NCBI GenBank assembly: GCA_949516455.1
Contig: CATILC010000119.1
Span: 1 to 13,318, forward strand
Reading direction: 5' to 3'
Length of the DNA stretch: 13,318 nucleotides
Source of the DNA: Flavobacteriia bacterium
GTDB lineage: Bacteria; Bacteroidota; Bacteroidia; Flavobacteriales; Schleiferiaceae
This document shows, in pieces, positions 1 through 6,760 of this stretch. Made by a program: the position numbers and the translations under genes. The notes below the pieces were generated by a model. That model was not told the DNA's origin, made no database searches, and saw only the letters and a program-made list of their open reading frames with translations. Position 1 is the first letter of the stretch. Every line of letters begins with the position of its first letter.

Positions 1-278
1 GAAGTGTTTCGACTCAGCACATTCACCGCCCCTATGGCCCGTGCATCCTCCGAAAGTTCGCTGCAAAAGGGAAGGACGGCTTCTTTGTAGGGCACCGTTA
101 CATTGAGGCCCTGGAGTTCCGGATCGGCGAGCAGATCAGGCAGTTCCTGAATATCCGCCAATTCATATGCCTGGTATTTGTGGGAGTGATCAATGCCCAA
201 CTCTTCGAAACGCTGGCGAAAAAGATCAGGGGAATGCGAATGAACCAAAGATCGGCCGATGAGTCCGTAGCGTTTCAT
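1..278 (-). CDS. aroE: Shikimate dehydrogenase, N-terminal part (cut by window edge)
   Basis: Reducing step of the shikimate pathway: NADPH-dependent conversion of 3-dehydroshikimate to shikimate in the cytoplasm. The 92 visible codons hold the substrate-binding domain. GLIGRSLVHSHSP (residues 5-17) carries the two shikimate-binding serines, S14 and S16. GLNVTVPYKE (57-66) carries the catalytic lysine K65. DARAIGAVNVL (78-88) includes the substrate-binding N86. The NADP-binding domain and catalytic Asp lie beyond the left edge. The ATG at 278 is chosen because the family begins almost directly with the G-L-I-G-x-S motif, and it sits 4 nt after the stop of the DUF368 gene, so it is the third gene of a minus-strand operon and is probably translationally coupled. 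Identification is firm; only completeness is unknown. Confidence 0.95.
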   Translation of the reverse strand, partial: MKRYGLIGRSLVHSHSPDLFRQRFEELGIDHSHKYQAYELADIQELPDLLADPELQGLNVTVPYKEAVLPFCSELSEDARAIGAVNVLSRNT

Positions 279-282
279 CGAC

Positions 283-1203
283 TCAGGCATCTGAGTGCCT
301 ACCGAGACGCTCGAGACCGATAATGAGCGCTACTGCGCTGATGCACAGGAAAATACTCAGGCCAAGCTGAGGATCTCCTTCAAAGCTGCCTGGAGCCACA
401 CTCTCATAGCGGAAAGGCACTACCTCTCCGTGGGAATCCACCCGCGTTTCGATGACTTTCTTCCAAGGCCATACCACCTGAAGTGAACCGATCATGAAGC
501 CTGTCATCAGGGACACGGTTGCATCGTGGTACTTCTTGAAGAGATAGCCCAAAAGACGGGCAAAACTGAGCAAACCGACTGCACAGCCTGCCATGAATAC
601 CCCGATGACAAGCAGCTCCAGATCCTTGATGGCGCCGGTGACATAGGCGTACTTCTTCAAAAGGAGCAGGATGAAACTCCCAGAGATGCCGGGAAGGATC
701 ATGGCGCAGATCGCCAATGCGCCCGAGAGAAAGATGAACCAAAGGCTCTCAGGTGTCTCTGCAGGAGTGCTGATCCCTACCCACCAGGCGATGAATGCAC
801 CCGCGATCAGGAAGATCAGGCCGGTCAGGTTCTTATTCCGCACTTTCAATCCAACCACAAAAGCACTGGCCACGATGAGTCCAAAGAAAAAGCTCCACAG
901 GGGTACAGCATGGTTGTCCAGCAGATAATGGATCAGGCGCACCAAGGTGAGCACACTGAAGACGATCCCAGAAAAGAGCGTCAGCAGAAAGCGCCCGTTG
1001 ATGTGCTTCCAAAAATGCTTGAAGTCAGCGGAAAAAAGATATCGGAATGCCTGAGCGTCAAAGGATTTTAGGGAATCGATCAGCCTTTCATAGATGCCCG
1101 TTATAAAGGCTATGGTTCCGCCGGAAACGCCAGGGACCACGTCGGCAGCTCCCATTCCCATTCCCTTGAGGAACCAGCCCATGCGTTCGCGAAAGGATTC
1201 CAT
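283..1203 (-). CDS. DUF368 family membrane protein, probable undecaprenyl-phosphate translocase
   Basis: A 306-residue polytopic inner-membrane protein. The family signature appears twice, as expected for an inverted-repeat transporter: AADVVPGVSGGTIAFITGIY (residues 19-38) and LSGALAICAMILPGISGSF (159-177). Eight or so hydrophobic segments fill the rest, for example around 72-95, 102-120, 126-144, 196-220 and 282-298. DUF368 proteins (PopT in recent literature) are reported to return undecaprenyl phosphate from the outer to the inner leaflet of the cytoplasmic membrane, recycling the carrier used for peptidoglycan and other envelope polymers. The start is the ATG 2 nt after the stop of the upstream TPR gene; aroE follows after 4 nt. 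Family membership is clear from sequence. The transport role is taken from the family and not shown here. Confidence 0.9.
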   Translation of the reverse strand: MESFRERMGWFLKGMGMGAADVVPGVSGGTIAFITGIYERLIDSLKSFDAQAFRYLFSADFKHFWKHINGRFLLTLFSGIVFSVLTLVRLIHYLLDNHAVPLWSFFFGLIVASAFVVGLKVRNKNLTGLIFLIAGAFIAWWVGISTPAETPESLWFIFLSGALAICAMILPGISGSFILLLLKKYAYVTGAIKDLELLVIGVFMAGCAVGLLSFARLLGYLFKKYHDATVSLMTGFMIGSLQVVWPWKKVIETRVDSHGEVVPFRYESVAPGSFEGDPQLGLSIFLCISAVALIIGLERLGRHSDA

Positions 1204-1205
1204 GT

Positions 1206-2597
1206 TCAGTCTTTATTGGGTGAACTCAGTTGGGCAAGGCGCTTGTTCGTCAGAAAACGAGGGAACAATTCGAAGAAATAGCTCCTTCGTCCGGGGTCGA
1301 TGCCCAGGGCCTGCCGGAAATAGATCTCTCCTTCGTCCCATTCCTCCATGGAAAACAAATAGCCCGCCAGACGGAAGTGGATGTCGGCTGAAGATGGATT
1401 CAGCTGAACGCCTTTGTACAGGAGGTCCATTCCTTCCTCGATCTCGTCCAGGTCAAAGAGGAGTTCCGTGTATTCCATGTAGATGTCCGGAGCGGTATGA
1501 CCCATTTTCAAGAGCTCCTGATATTTTTCACAGCTCTCCTCCAGAAACCCATGTCTGCGCATGAGTTCTGCCTGTATGATCAGGTAGTCAGGATTCTCGG
1601 GATCCAGTTCCACAGCCCGCCGAATGTGGTGGAGCGACTCATGACCACATTCCTCTTCATCGGAGAGTAAGGCCAGTTCCAGGTGCGCCTCCTCCAACTC
1701 GGGATCTTCGGTCACAGCTTTGGTGAAGAACACCCGTGCTTTTGCAGAGTGGCCCATTTTTCGAAAACAATGCCCTATGCGGAAGTGACTGTAGCCGGCG
1801 GGTTCATCCACCTGAATGCCTTCTTTGTAGGTCTGTATCGCTTCTTCGAGCCTTTCCAGTTGCTCGAGTATCCGAGCTTTCTCAAAGCGTGCAGCAGCAA
1901 AGGCTGGGTCGATGAGCAAGCTGTAGTCCACGGCCCAAAGGGCGTGATCATGATCCTTCATTCTTGCATATGACGCCGAAAGGTGAAACCATGCCTGCTC
2001 GGAAAAGGGCTCCTGATCGATGAACTTTTTAAAAAATGCGATGGCCTCCAGGTCCTGACCCGAGCCCTCAAAGCAATGGGCGAGATTGAACAAGGCGATT
2101 TCGTCCTCTGGATTCAGCTTGAGCAGATCCATGTACAATTTGATCGCCTCGTCATGAGCGCCCAGCAGCTGCTGCTCATTGGCCATCAACATCAAGACCT
2201 CTTCAGGAAACTCATGCCTTGGATAGGCCTTGCGGTATAGGCGAATGGCTTCCTTGTGCGCACCTTTTTTGCTGAAGATGGCAGCGCGTGCGAGAAGGAG
2301 TTCCGTGTTCTCAGGATCCATTCGCTCGGCTCTGTCCAGTGCCCGTTGCGCTTCTTCGTTCTGATCGTAGGCGAGGAGGAACTGTGCGCGCTTAATGGGG
2401 AAATTGGATGAAAACGGAAACACCTCTTCGCCCAATTCTGCGGCTTTCAGTGCTTTGTTGATCTTTCCAGAGGAAAAATAGTGATCGCTGATGCGTTCAA
2501 ATTCCTCCACATCGAAGAAGGGCGCCTCGCCCTTGTTCACCATACCCTCAAACTTCCGGATCAGCTCCTTCAGCTCCGTTTCCTCATGCTCACTCAT
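1206..2597 (-). CDS. Cytoplasmic TPR-repeat protein, first gene of the DUF368-aroE operon
   Basis: A 463-residue acidic, almost wholly helical protein made of roughly ten or eleven tetratricopeptide repeats. Recognisable units include EEAQRALDRAERMDPENTEL (81-100), HDEAIKLYMDLLKLNPEDE (148-166), LEEAIQTYKEGIQVDEP (250-266), AKARVFFTKAVTEDPELEEA (285-304) and WDEGEIYFRQALGIDP (420-435). There is no signal peptide or membrane segment, so it should act in the cytoplasm as a protein-binding scaffold. The partner cannot be read from sequence. It is the promoter-proximal gene, with only 2 nt to the DUF368 gene, so a role with the transporter or its envelope pathway is possible but is inference. The C-terminal FFELFPRFLTNKRLAQL (440-456) looks like a capping helix. 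ATG 2597 is the first in-frame ATG downstream of the TACCTTTG promoter box. Confidence 0.88.
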   Translation of the reverse strand: MSEHEETELKELIRKFEGMVNKGEAPFFDVEEFERISDHYFSSGKINKALKAAELGEEVFPFSSNFPIKRAQFLLAYDQNEEAQRALDRAERMDPENTELLLARAAIFSKKGAHKEAIRLYRKAYPRHEFPEEVLMLMANEQQLLGAHDEAIKLYMDLLKLNPEDEIALFNLAHCFEGSGQDLEAIAFFKKFIDQEPFSEQAWFHLSASYARMKDHDHALWAVDYSLLIDPAFAAARFEKARILEQLERLEEAIQTYKEGIQVDEPAGYSHFRIGHCFRKMGHSAKARVFFTKAVTEDPELEEAHLELALLSDEEECGHESLHHIRRAVELDPENPDYLIIQAELMRRHGFLEESCEKYQELLKMGHTAPDIYMEYTELLFDLDEIEEGMDLLYKGVQLNPSSADIHFRLAGYLFSMEEWDEGEIYFRQALGIDPGRRSYFFELFPRFLTNKRLAQLSSPNKD

Positions 2598-2650
2598 TGA
2601 GGCGTACTGAATTTTTATTTTCCATTAAACTACGCAAGAAAGCACCTGAA

Positions 2651-2658
2651 CAAAGGTA
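2651..2658 (-). promoter_or_regulatory. Bacteroidota-type -7 element for the TPR-DUF368-aroE operon
   Basis: Read on the minus strand this is TACCTTTG, an exact match to the Bacteroidota sigma-A -7 consensus TAnnTTTG. It would place the transcript start near 2645 and give a leader of about 48 nt before the ATG at 2597. No convincing TTTG -33 box is visible about 19-20 bases upstream, so the assignment rests on the -7 box and its location. Confidence 0.5.
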
Positions 2659-2737
2659 GTTGAGGAAGGTGTTTTCCCACATCTTTTCACAGGGCGCGAA
2701 AATGCAATTTCAGCTGCCTGATCATGAAGCCTGCACT

Positions 2738-2745
2738 TATATTTG
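2738..2745 (+). promoter_or_regulatory. Bacteroidota-type -7 element for glmM
   Basis: TATATTTG matches TAnnTTTG exactly. It lies 17 bases before the ATG at 2763, so the predicted leader is only about 11 nt. It also lies inside the N-terminal extension that would result from starting glmM at the in-frame ATG at 2724, which argues for the 2763 start. No clear -33 TTTG is seen. Confidence 0.55.
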
Positions 2746-2762
2746 AAACAAGTTTTTGGCCT

Positions 2763-4142
2763 ATGACTTTGATCAAATCCATATCTGGGATCCGAGGAAC
2801 GATCGGTGGAGAAGTAGGGGATTCCCTCACCCCAGTGGATACAGTGGCATTCGCCGCAGCCTATGCGGGATTCATCAAGGAGCGATCCGGTAAATCCGAC
2901 CCTGTGGTGGTGGTTGGACGAGATGCCCGTTTGTCGGGACCCATGGTACAGGATCTGGTGACCGCCACCCTTCGCATGTCTGGTGTTCATGTTCGGGATG
3001 CAGGCTTGTCCACAACACCGACCGTGGAGATGGCCGTTGTCTTTGAAAAGGCAGACGGCGGCATCATTCTTACTGCTTCCCACAATCCGAAGCAGTGGAA
3101 TGCACTGAAACTGCTCAATGAGAAGGGTGAATTTCTTTCTGCGGCAGATGGTTCCGCCATTCTCGAAGCAATAGAACACGGTCGATACGACTTTTGTGAG
3201 GTGGATGCCCTTGGCGACCACCAAGTTCTGGACGATGTGCTGGACAAGCACATCCAAGCCATCATCGACTTGCCTTATGTGGATCGTGATGCCATCGCCA
3301 AAGCCGGTTTTCGTGTTGCAGTGGATGCGGTCCATTCCAGTGGTGGAATTGCGATTCCACGATTGCTTCGCGCACTTGGAGTAGAAGAGATCGAAGAGCT
3401 TTACTGTGAACCTACGGGTCACTTCCCCCACAATCCAGAACCGCTGGAAGAGCACCTGGGGGAGATCATGAAGTGTACCCGGGAAAAACAGTGCGCACTG
3501 GGCATCGTTGTGGATCCGGACGTGGATCGACTGGCGCTGATCACCGAAGAAGGAAAGATGTTCGGGGAAGAGTACACCTTGGTGATCTGTGCAGATTACC
3601 TGCTGCCCATCAAAGGCGGCCCCACCGTTTCCAACCTTTCTTCCTCCCGTGCCTTGCGCGATATCAGCCGTCAGCATGGCTATGATCATACGGCATCCGC
3701 CGTGGGCGAAGTCAATGTGGTGGCTGAAATGAAAAATTCTCAGGCGGTCATCGGAGGAGAAGGCAACGGTGGCATTATCCTTCCCGATCTTCATTATGGC
3801 AGAGATTCATTGGTCGGAGTGGCGCTGGTTCTCTCTCATCTGGCAAGGAGCGGAAAGAAATTAAGCGAGTTGAAAGCGGGCTATCCGGCTTATGAAATGA
3901 TCAAGGAAAAGATCCAGCTGGATCCTGCCATGGATGTGGATGGGCTGCTGATGAAGGTGGCGGATCGCTTTTCCGATGAAGAAGTGAGCACGGTGGACGG
4001 AGTGAAGGTAGATTTTAAAGGAGGCTGGGTGCACTTGAGAAAATCAAACACCGAGCCCATTTTGCGTGTTTACGCGGAAGCAAAAAGTTCAGAAGAGGCC
4101 AGGCGACTGGTCGGAATGCTGCAAGAGGTGATCGAGTCATGA
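2763..4142 (+). CDS. glmM: Phosphoglucosamine mutase
   Basis: 459-residue member of the alpha-D-phosphohexomutase family. It interconverts glucosamine-6-phosphate and glucosamine-1-phosphate for UDP-GlcNAc, and hence peptidoglycan and LPS, in the cytoplasm. All four active-site elements are present: the phosphoserine loop TASHNP (104-109, S106); the Mg-binding loop DPDVDR (251-256); the sugar-binding loop GGEGNGG (331-337); and the phosphate-binding loop RKSNTEP (426-432). The N-terminus MTLIKSISGIRGTIGG is the usual beginning of Bacteroidota GlmM, so the ATG at 2763 is preferred over the in-frame ATG 39 bases earlier, which would also swallow the promoter box. Its stop overlaps the next gene's start as ATGA. 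Phosphomannomutase or phosphoglucomutase activity cannot be excluded by sequence, but length and N-terminus favour GlmM. Confidence 0.92.
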   Translation: MTLIKSISGIRGTIGGEVGDSLTPVDTVAFAAAYAGFIKERSGKSDPVVVVGRDARLSGPMVQDLVTATLRMSGVHVRDAGLSTTPTVEMAVVFEKADGGIILTASHNPKQWNALKLLNEKGEFLSAADGSAILEAIEHGRYDFCEVDALGDHQVLDDVLDKHIQAIIDLPYVDRDAIAKAGFRVAVDAVHSSGGIAIPRLLRALGVEEIEELYCEPTGHFPHNPEPLEEHLGEIMKCTREKQCALGIVVDPDVDRLALITEEGKMFGEEYTLVICADYLLPIKGGPTVSNLSSSRALRDISRQHGYDHTASAVGEVNVVAEMKNSQAVIGGEGNGGIILPDLHYGRDSLVGVALVLSHLARSGKKLSELKAGYPAYEMIKEKIQLDPAMDVDGLLMKVADRFSDEEVSTVDGVKVDFKGGWVHLRKSNTEPILRVYAEAKSSEEARRLVGMLQEVIES

Positions 4143-5641
4143 CCAGAGAAAAGGCGAACAAAGAGCACAGAGAGCTGGAGGATTATTTCCGCCCTTTCAG
4201 AGCAGAGGTCGTAGGGCAGGGCATGAGCTTCAAAACGCCTTACGGAGAAAAGGAGCTCATCTATGCAGATTGGACGGCGAGTGGACGCCTCTACAGTCCG
4301 ATCGAAGATCGGCTGCACAGGGAGATGGGTCCTTTTGTGGCCAATACCCATACAGAGACAAGTACGACCGGGAAGGTCATGACGCTGGCCTATCAAGAAG
4401 CCAGAAAGGTGATCAAAGACCATGTGCGCGCCTCTTCAGAGGACGTATTGATCACCTGCGGAACCGGAATGACCGAGGCGCTGATCAAATTTCAGCGCAT
4501 ATTGGGTTTCAAGTTGCCTGAACCTTGGTCCAAACGGCTGGAAATAAAGCAAGAGGATCGGCCTGTGGTCTTTATCAGCCATATGGAGCACCACAGCAAC
4601 CAAACTTCATGGCTGGAGACCATCGCAGAGGTTGTGATCATCCCGGCCAATGAAGAAGGGCATTTGTGTCTCGATCGTTTTGCTGATCTGCTGAAGGAGT
4701 ATTCAGATCGGCCTCAGCTCATAGCGAGTCTTACGGCTTGCTCGAATGTAACAGGCATTGAAACACCCTACAGGGAAGTGGCCCAAATGATCCACTCAGT
4801 CGGTGGCCGGTGTTTTGTGGATTTTGCCTGCAGCGCTCCCTATGTATCGATCGATATGCATCCCGAGGAAAATGACGGCACTCATTTGGATGCGGTCGTT
4901 TTTTCTCCCCACAAATTTTTGGGCGGGCCGGGCTCTTCAGGTGTTCTCATTTTCCACAGTTCGCTTTACAACAATGAGGTGCCCGACGCACCGGGCGGTG
5001 GTACCGTAAGCTGGACCAACCCATGGGGTGGGCATCGGTATTTTGACAATATCGAAGCTCGGGAGGATGGCGGAACACCGGGTTTTCTCCAAGCCATTCG
5101 TGCCGCCATGGCCATCAAGCTCAAAGAAAAGATGGGTGTAGAGAAGATACTGCACAGGGAACACCAATTGATGGACATACTTCTGCCGGGCATGCGCTCT
5201 GTTTCAAACTTGCATGTACTCGCGGGGCATATATCGGACCGGCTGGGCATCATATCCTTTTACATCGACGGACTGCATTTCAATCTGGCCGTGCGTCTGT
5301 TCAACGATCGCTTTGGCATACAGACAAGGGGCGGTTGTTCCTGCGCGGGAACCTATGGGCACTTCCTTCTGGACATCGAGGAATCTTTCAGCAAGGACAT
5401 TACCAACGAGATCGACAAGGGGCATTTCTCAAACAAACCAGGCTGGGTGCGCCTCAGTATCCATCCGGTCATGACCAACGAAGAAGCGCACTTTCTGGTG
5501 TACGCCTGCCAAGAGGTCGCTAAACACTGGGAGGACTGGGCCGAAGATTACGTTTACAATCCAGGCTCCAACGAATACGACCATAAAGAACTCGGTGGCT
5601 TTGAGAAAGAATGGGTCGCCTCAAAGTTCAGTTTCATTTGA
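4139..5641 (+). CDS. Aminotransferase class V-fold PLP enzyme with C-terminal RGGCSC motif
   Basis: 500-residue fold-type-I PLP enzyme. Visible elements: a YADWTASGR N-terminal substrate region (42-50); CGTGMTEAL (107-115) at the cofactor phosphate; SHMEHHSN (147-154) with the ring-stacking histidine; VDFACSAP (227-234) with D228, which pairs with the pyridine nitrogen; and SPHKFLGGPGSSG (256-268) with the Schiff-base lysine K259. Near the C-terminus RGGCSCAGTYGH (397-408) places two cysteines, C400 and C402, where cysteine desulfurases carry their persulfide cysteine, so a sulfur-transfer or desulfurase/lyase reaction is possible. Unlike IscS or SufS it has about 40 extra residues at each end, the last part rich in Trp, Tyr and Asp. 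It overlaps glmM by 4 nt and the following desulfurase by 31 nt (or 4 nt if that gene starts at TTG). Substrate not recognisable. Confidence 0.85.
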   Translation: MTREKANKEHRELEDYFRPFRAEVVGQGMSFKTPYGEKELIYADWTASGRLYSPIEDRLHREMGPFVANTHTETSTTGKVMTLAYQEARKVIKDHVRASSEDVLITCGTGMTEALIKFQRILGFKLPEPWSKRLEIKQEDRPVVFISHMEHHSNQTSWLETIAEVVIIPANEEGHLCLDRFADLLKEYSDRPQLIASLTACSNVTGIETPYREVAQMIHSVGGRCFVDFACSAPYVSIDMHPEENDGTHLDAVVFSPHKFLGGPGSSGVLIFHSSLYNNEVPDAPGGGTVSWTNPWGGHRYFDNIEAREDGGTPGFLQAIRAAMAIKLKEKMGVEKILHREHQLMDILLPGMRSVSNLHVLAGHISDRLGIISFYIDGLHFNLAVRLFNDRFGIQTRGGCSCAGTYGHFLLDIEESFSKDITNEIDKGHFSNKPGWVRLSIHPVMTNEEAHFLVYACQEVAKHWEDWAEDYVYNPGSNEYDHKELGGFEKEWVASKFSFI

Positions 5642-6753
5642 TCTACCTCGACCATGCGAGTACGACGCCCTTGTCCGATGGGGTGAAAAAAGCCATGTCT
5701 GAGGCCATGGAGGGGTATGGGAATCCATCTTCCCTTCATCAAGCCGGGAGACAAGTGAAATCACGTGTTGAATCCGCCCGCAGAGAACTTGCTCTTTCCC
5801 TGAGCTGCGAACCGGCTGAGATATTCTTTACTTCCGGCGCAACGGAATCGCTGAACATGGCCCTGGATGCCTCTTTGGATGAAAAGAAAAAGACGCGGGT
5901 GTTCTGCAGTCCCATGGAGCACCACGCCGTTCTCGACAGGGTTCGGCATCTTGCAGAAAGAGGAAGGATCGAATGGATTGAAATCGCAAATGATGTCCAT
6001 GGTCATCTGGACACCAGCTTTATCGAAGAAGCCGAAGCGGGCGATGTGGTGGTCATGATGGCGCACAACAACGAACTTGGCAGAGCCAATCCGATCGATC
6101 TCATATCCAAAAGGTCCAGGGAGAAAGATCTCGTTTTTCTCTGCGACGCAGTACAAACGGCCTCCTGGCAACCGATCGATCTGCAGAAGTGGAGTGGGGT
6201 GCAGGGACTGGCTATTTCCGCGCACAAATTCAATGGACCAAAAGGAGTAGGGGTCTTGTTTTGGCGATCTGCCCGATCGCTTCGCGCATTGCTTCATGGA
6301 GGTTCGCAGGAGCGCTCCCTGCGGCCAGGTACCGAGAATGTCATCGGGATATCTGGCCTGCACAGGGCCTGGAAGGAGCTCCAAGATGAAGCCGATCTCC
6401 GAAGGGAACAACTCGCTGCACTTCGCAAAGTCCTGGGAGACCGCCTGGAACAAGGTGGGCCGATCCAGTGTACTGTGCCTTTTCAAGCTGGAGATCATCC
6501 CGGGATCGCAAATCTCACCATCCCCTTCGAAGGCAAGACTTCCATGCTCTTGTTCCGGCTTGATATGGCAGGCATCTGTGTTTCAGAGGGAAGTGCCTGC
6601 AGTTCAGGAAGCAGCAATGGATCTCATGTGATCCGGGCTCTGGGAGCCGACCGAGCGGGCTTCGCTTCGCTTCGCATATCGTTCAGCCACCTGACCCGTT
6701 CTGAGGAACTCATGTTGGCTTTGGATACGATGGAAGCGGCCATCGCAAACTGA
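5611..6753 (+). CDS. Cysteine desulfurase, group I (NifS/IscS type)
   Basis: 380-residue PLP enzyme that should convert cysteine to alanine and an enzyme-bound persulfide for Fe-S clusters, tRNA thiolation or other sulfur acceptors. Motifs: IYLDHASTTPL (11-21); SGATES (75-80); PMEHHAV (101-107); NNELG (153-157); CDAVQ (178-182); AISAHKFNGPKGVG (201-214) with PLP lysine K206; RPGTEN (238-243); and SEGSACSSGSS (325-335) with catalytic C330 in the longer, mobile group I loop. The start is uncertain. ATG 5611 adds nine residues and overlaps the upstream gene by 31 nt, while TTG 5638 gives a protein beginning at IYLDHAST, typical of the family, with a TTGA stop/start overlap. No iscU, iscA or suf genes are nearby, so the acceptor is unknown. 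The stop is 7 nt from the convergent neighbour's stop. Confidence 0.9.
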   Translation: MGRLKVQFHLIYLDHASTTPLSDGVKKAMSEAMEGYGNPSSLHQAGRQVKSRVESARRELALSLSCEPAEIFFTSGATESLNMALDASLDEKKKTRVFCSPMEHHAVLDRVRHLAERGRIEWIEIANDVHGHLDTSFIEEAEAGDVVVMMAHNNELGRANPIDLISKRSREKDLVFLCDAVQTASWQPIDLQKWSGVQGLAISAHKFNGPKGVGVLFWRSARSLRALLHGGSQERSLRPGTENVIGISGLHRAWKELQDEADLRREQLAALRKVLGDRLEQGGPIQCTVPFQAGDHPGIANLTIPFEGKTSMLLFRLDMAGICVSEGSACSSGSSNGSHVIRALGADRAGFASLRISFSHLTRSEELMLALDTMEAAIAN

Positions 6754-6760
6754 GTGCGAC

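Noticed and set aside
526..1071. 181-codon plus-strand frame opposite the DUF368 gene
   Set aside because: Antisense to a clear membrane protein gene; low-complexity polar translation (Gln, Asp, Glu, Lys) is the mirror of hydrophobic codons.
2724..2762. Upstream in-frame ATG as the start of glmM
   Set aside because: The added 13 residues are not part of the family N-terminus, and the TATATTTG promoter box would lie inside the coding region.
2625..3794. 389-codon open frame on the minus strand opposite glmM
   Set aside because: It lies entirely antisense to a confident glmM. The translation is rich in His, Cys and Arg with no recognisable domain, as expected from the antisense frame of biased codons.
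5761..6498. 245-codon minus-strand frame opposite the cysteine desulfurase
   Set aside because: Fully contained in a gene with all desulfurase motifs; no domain in the antisense product.
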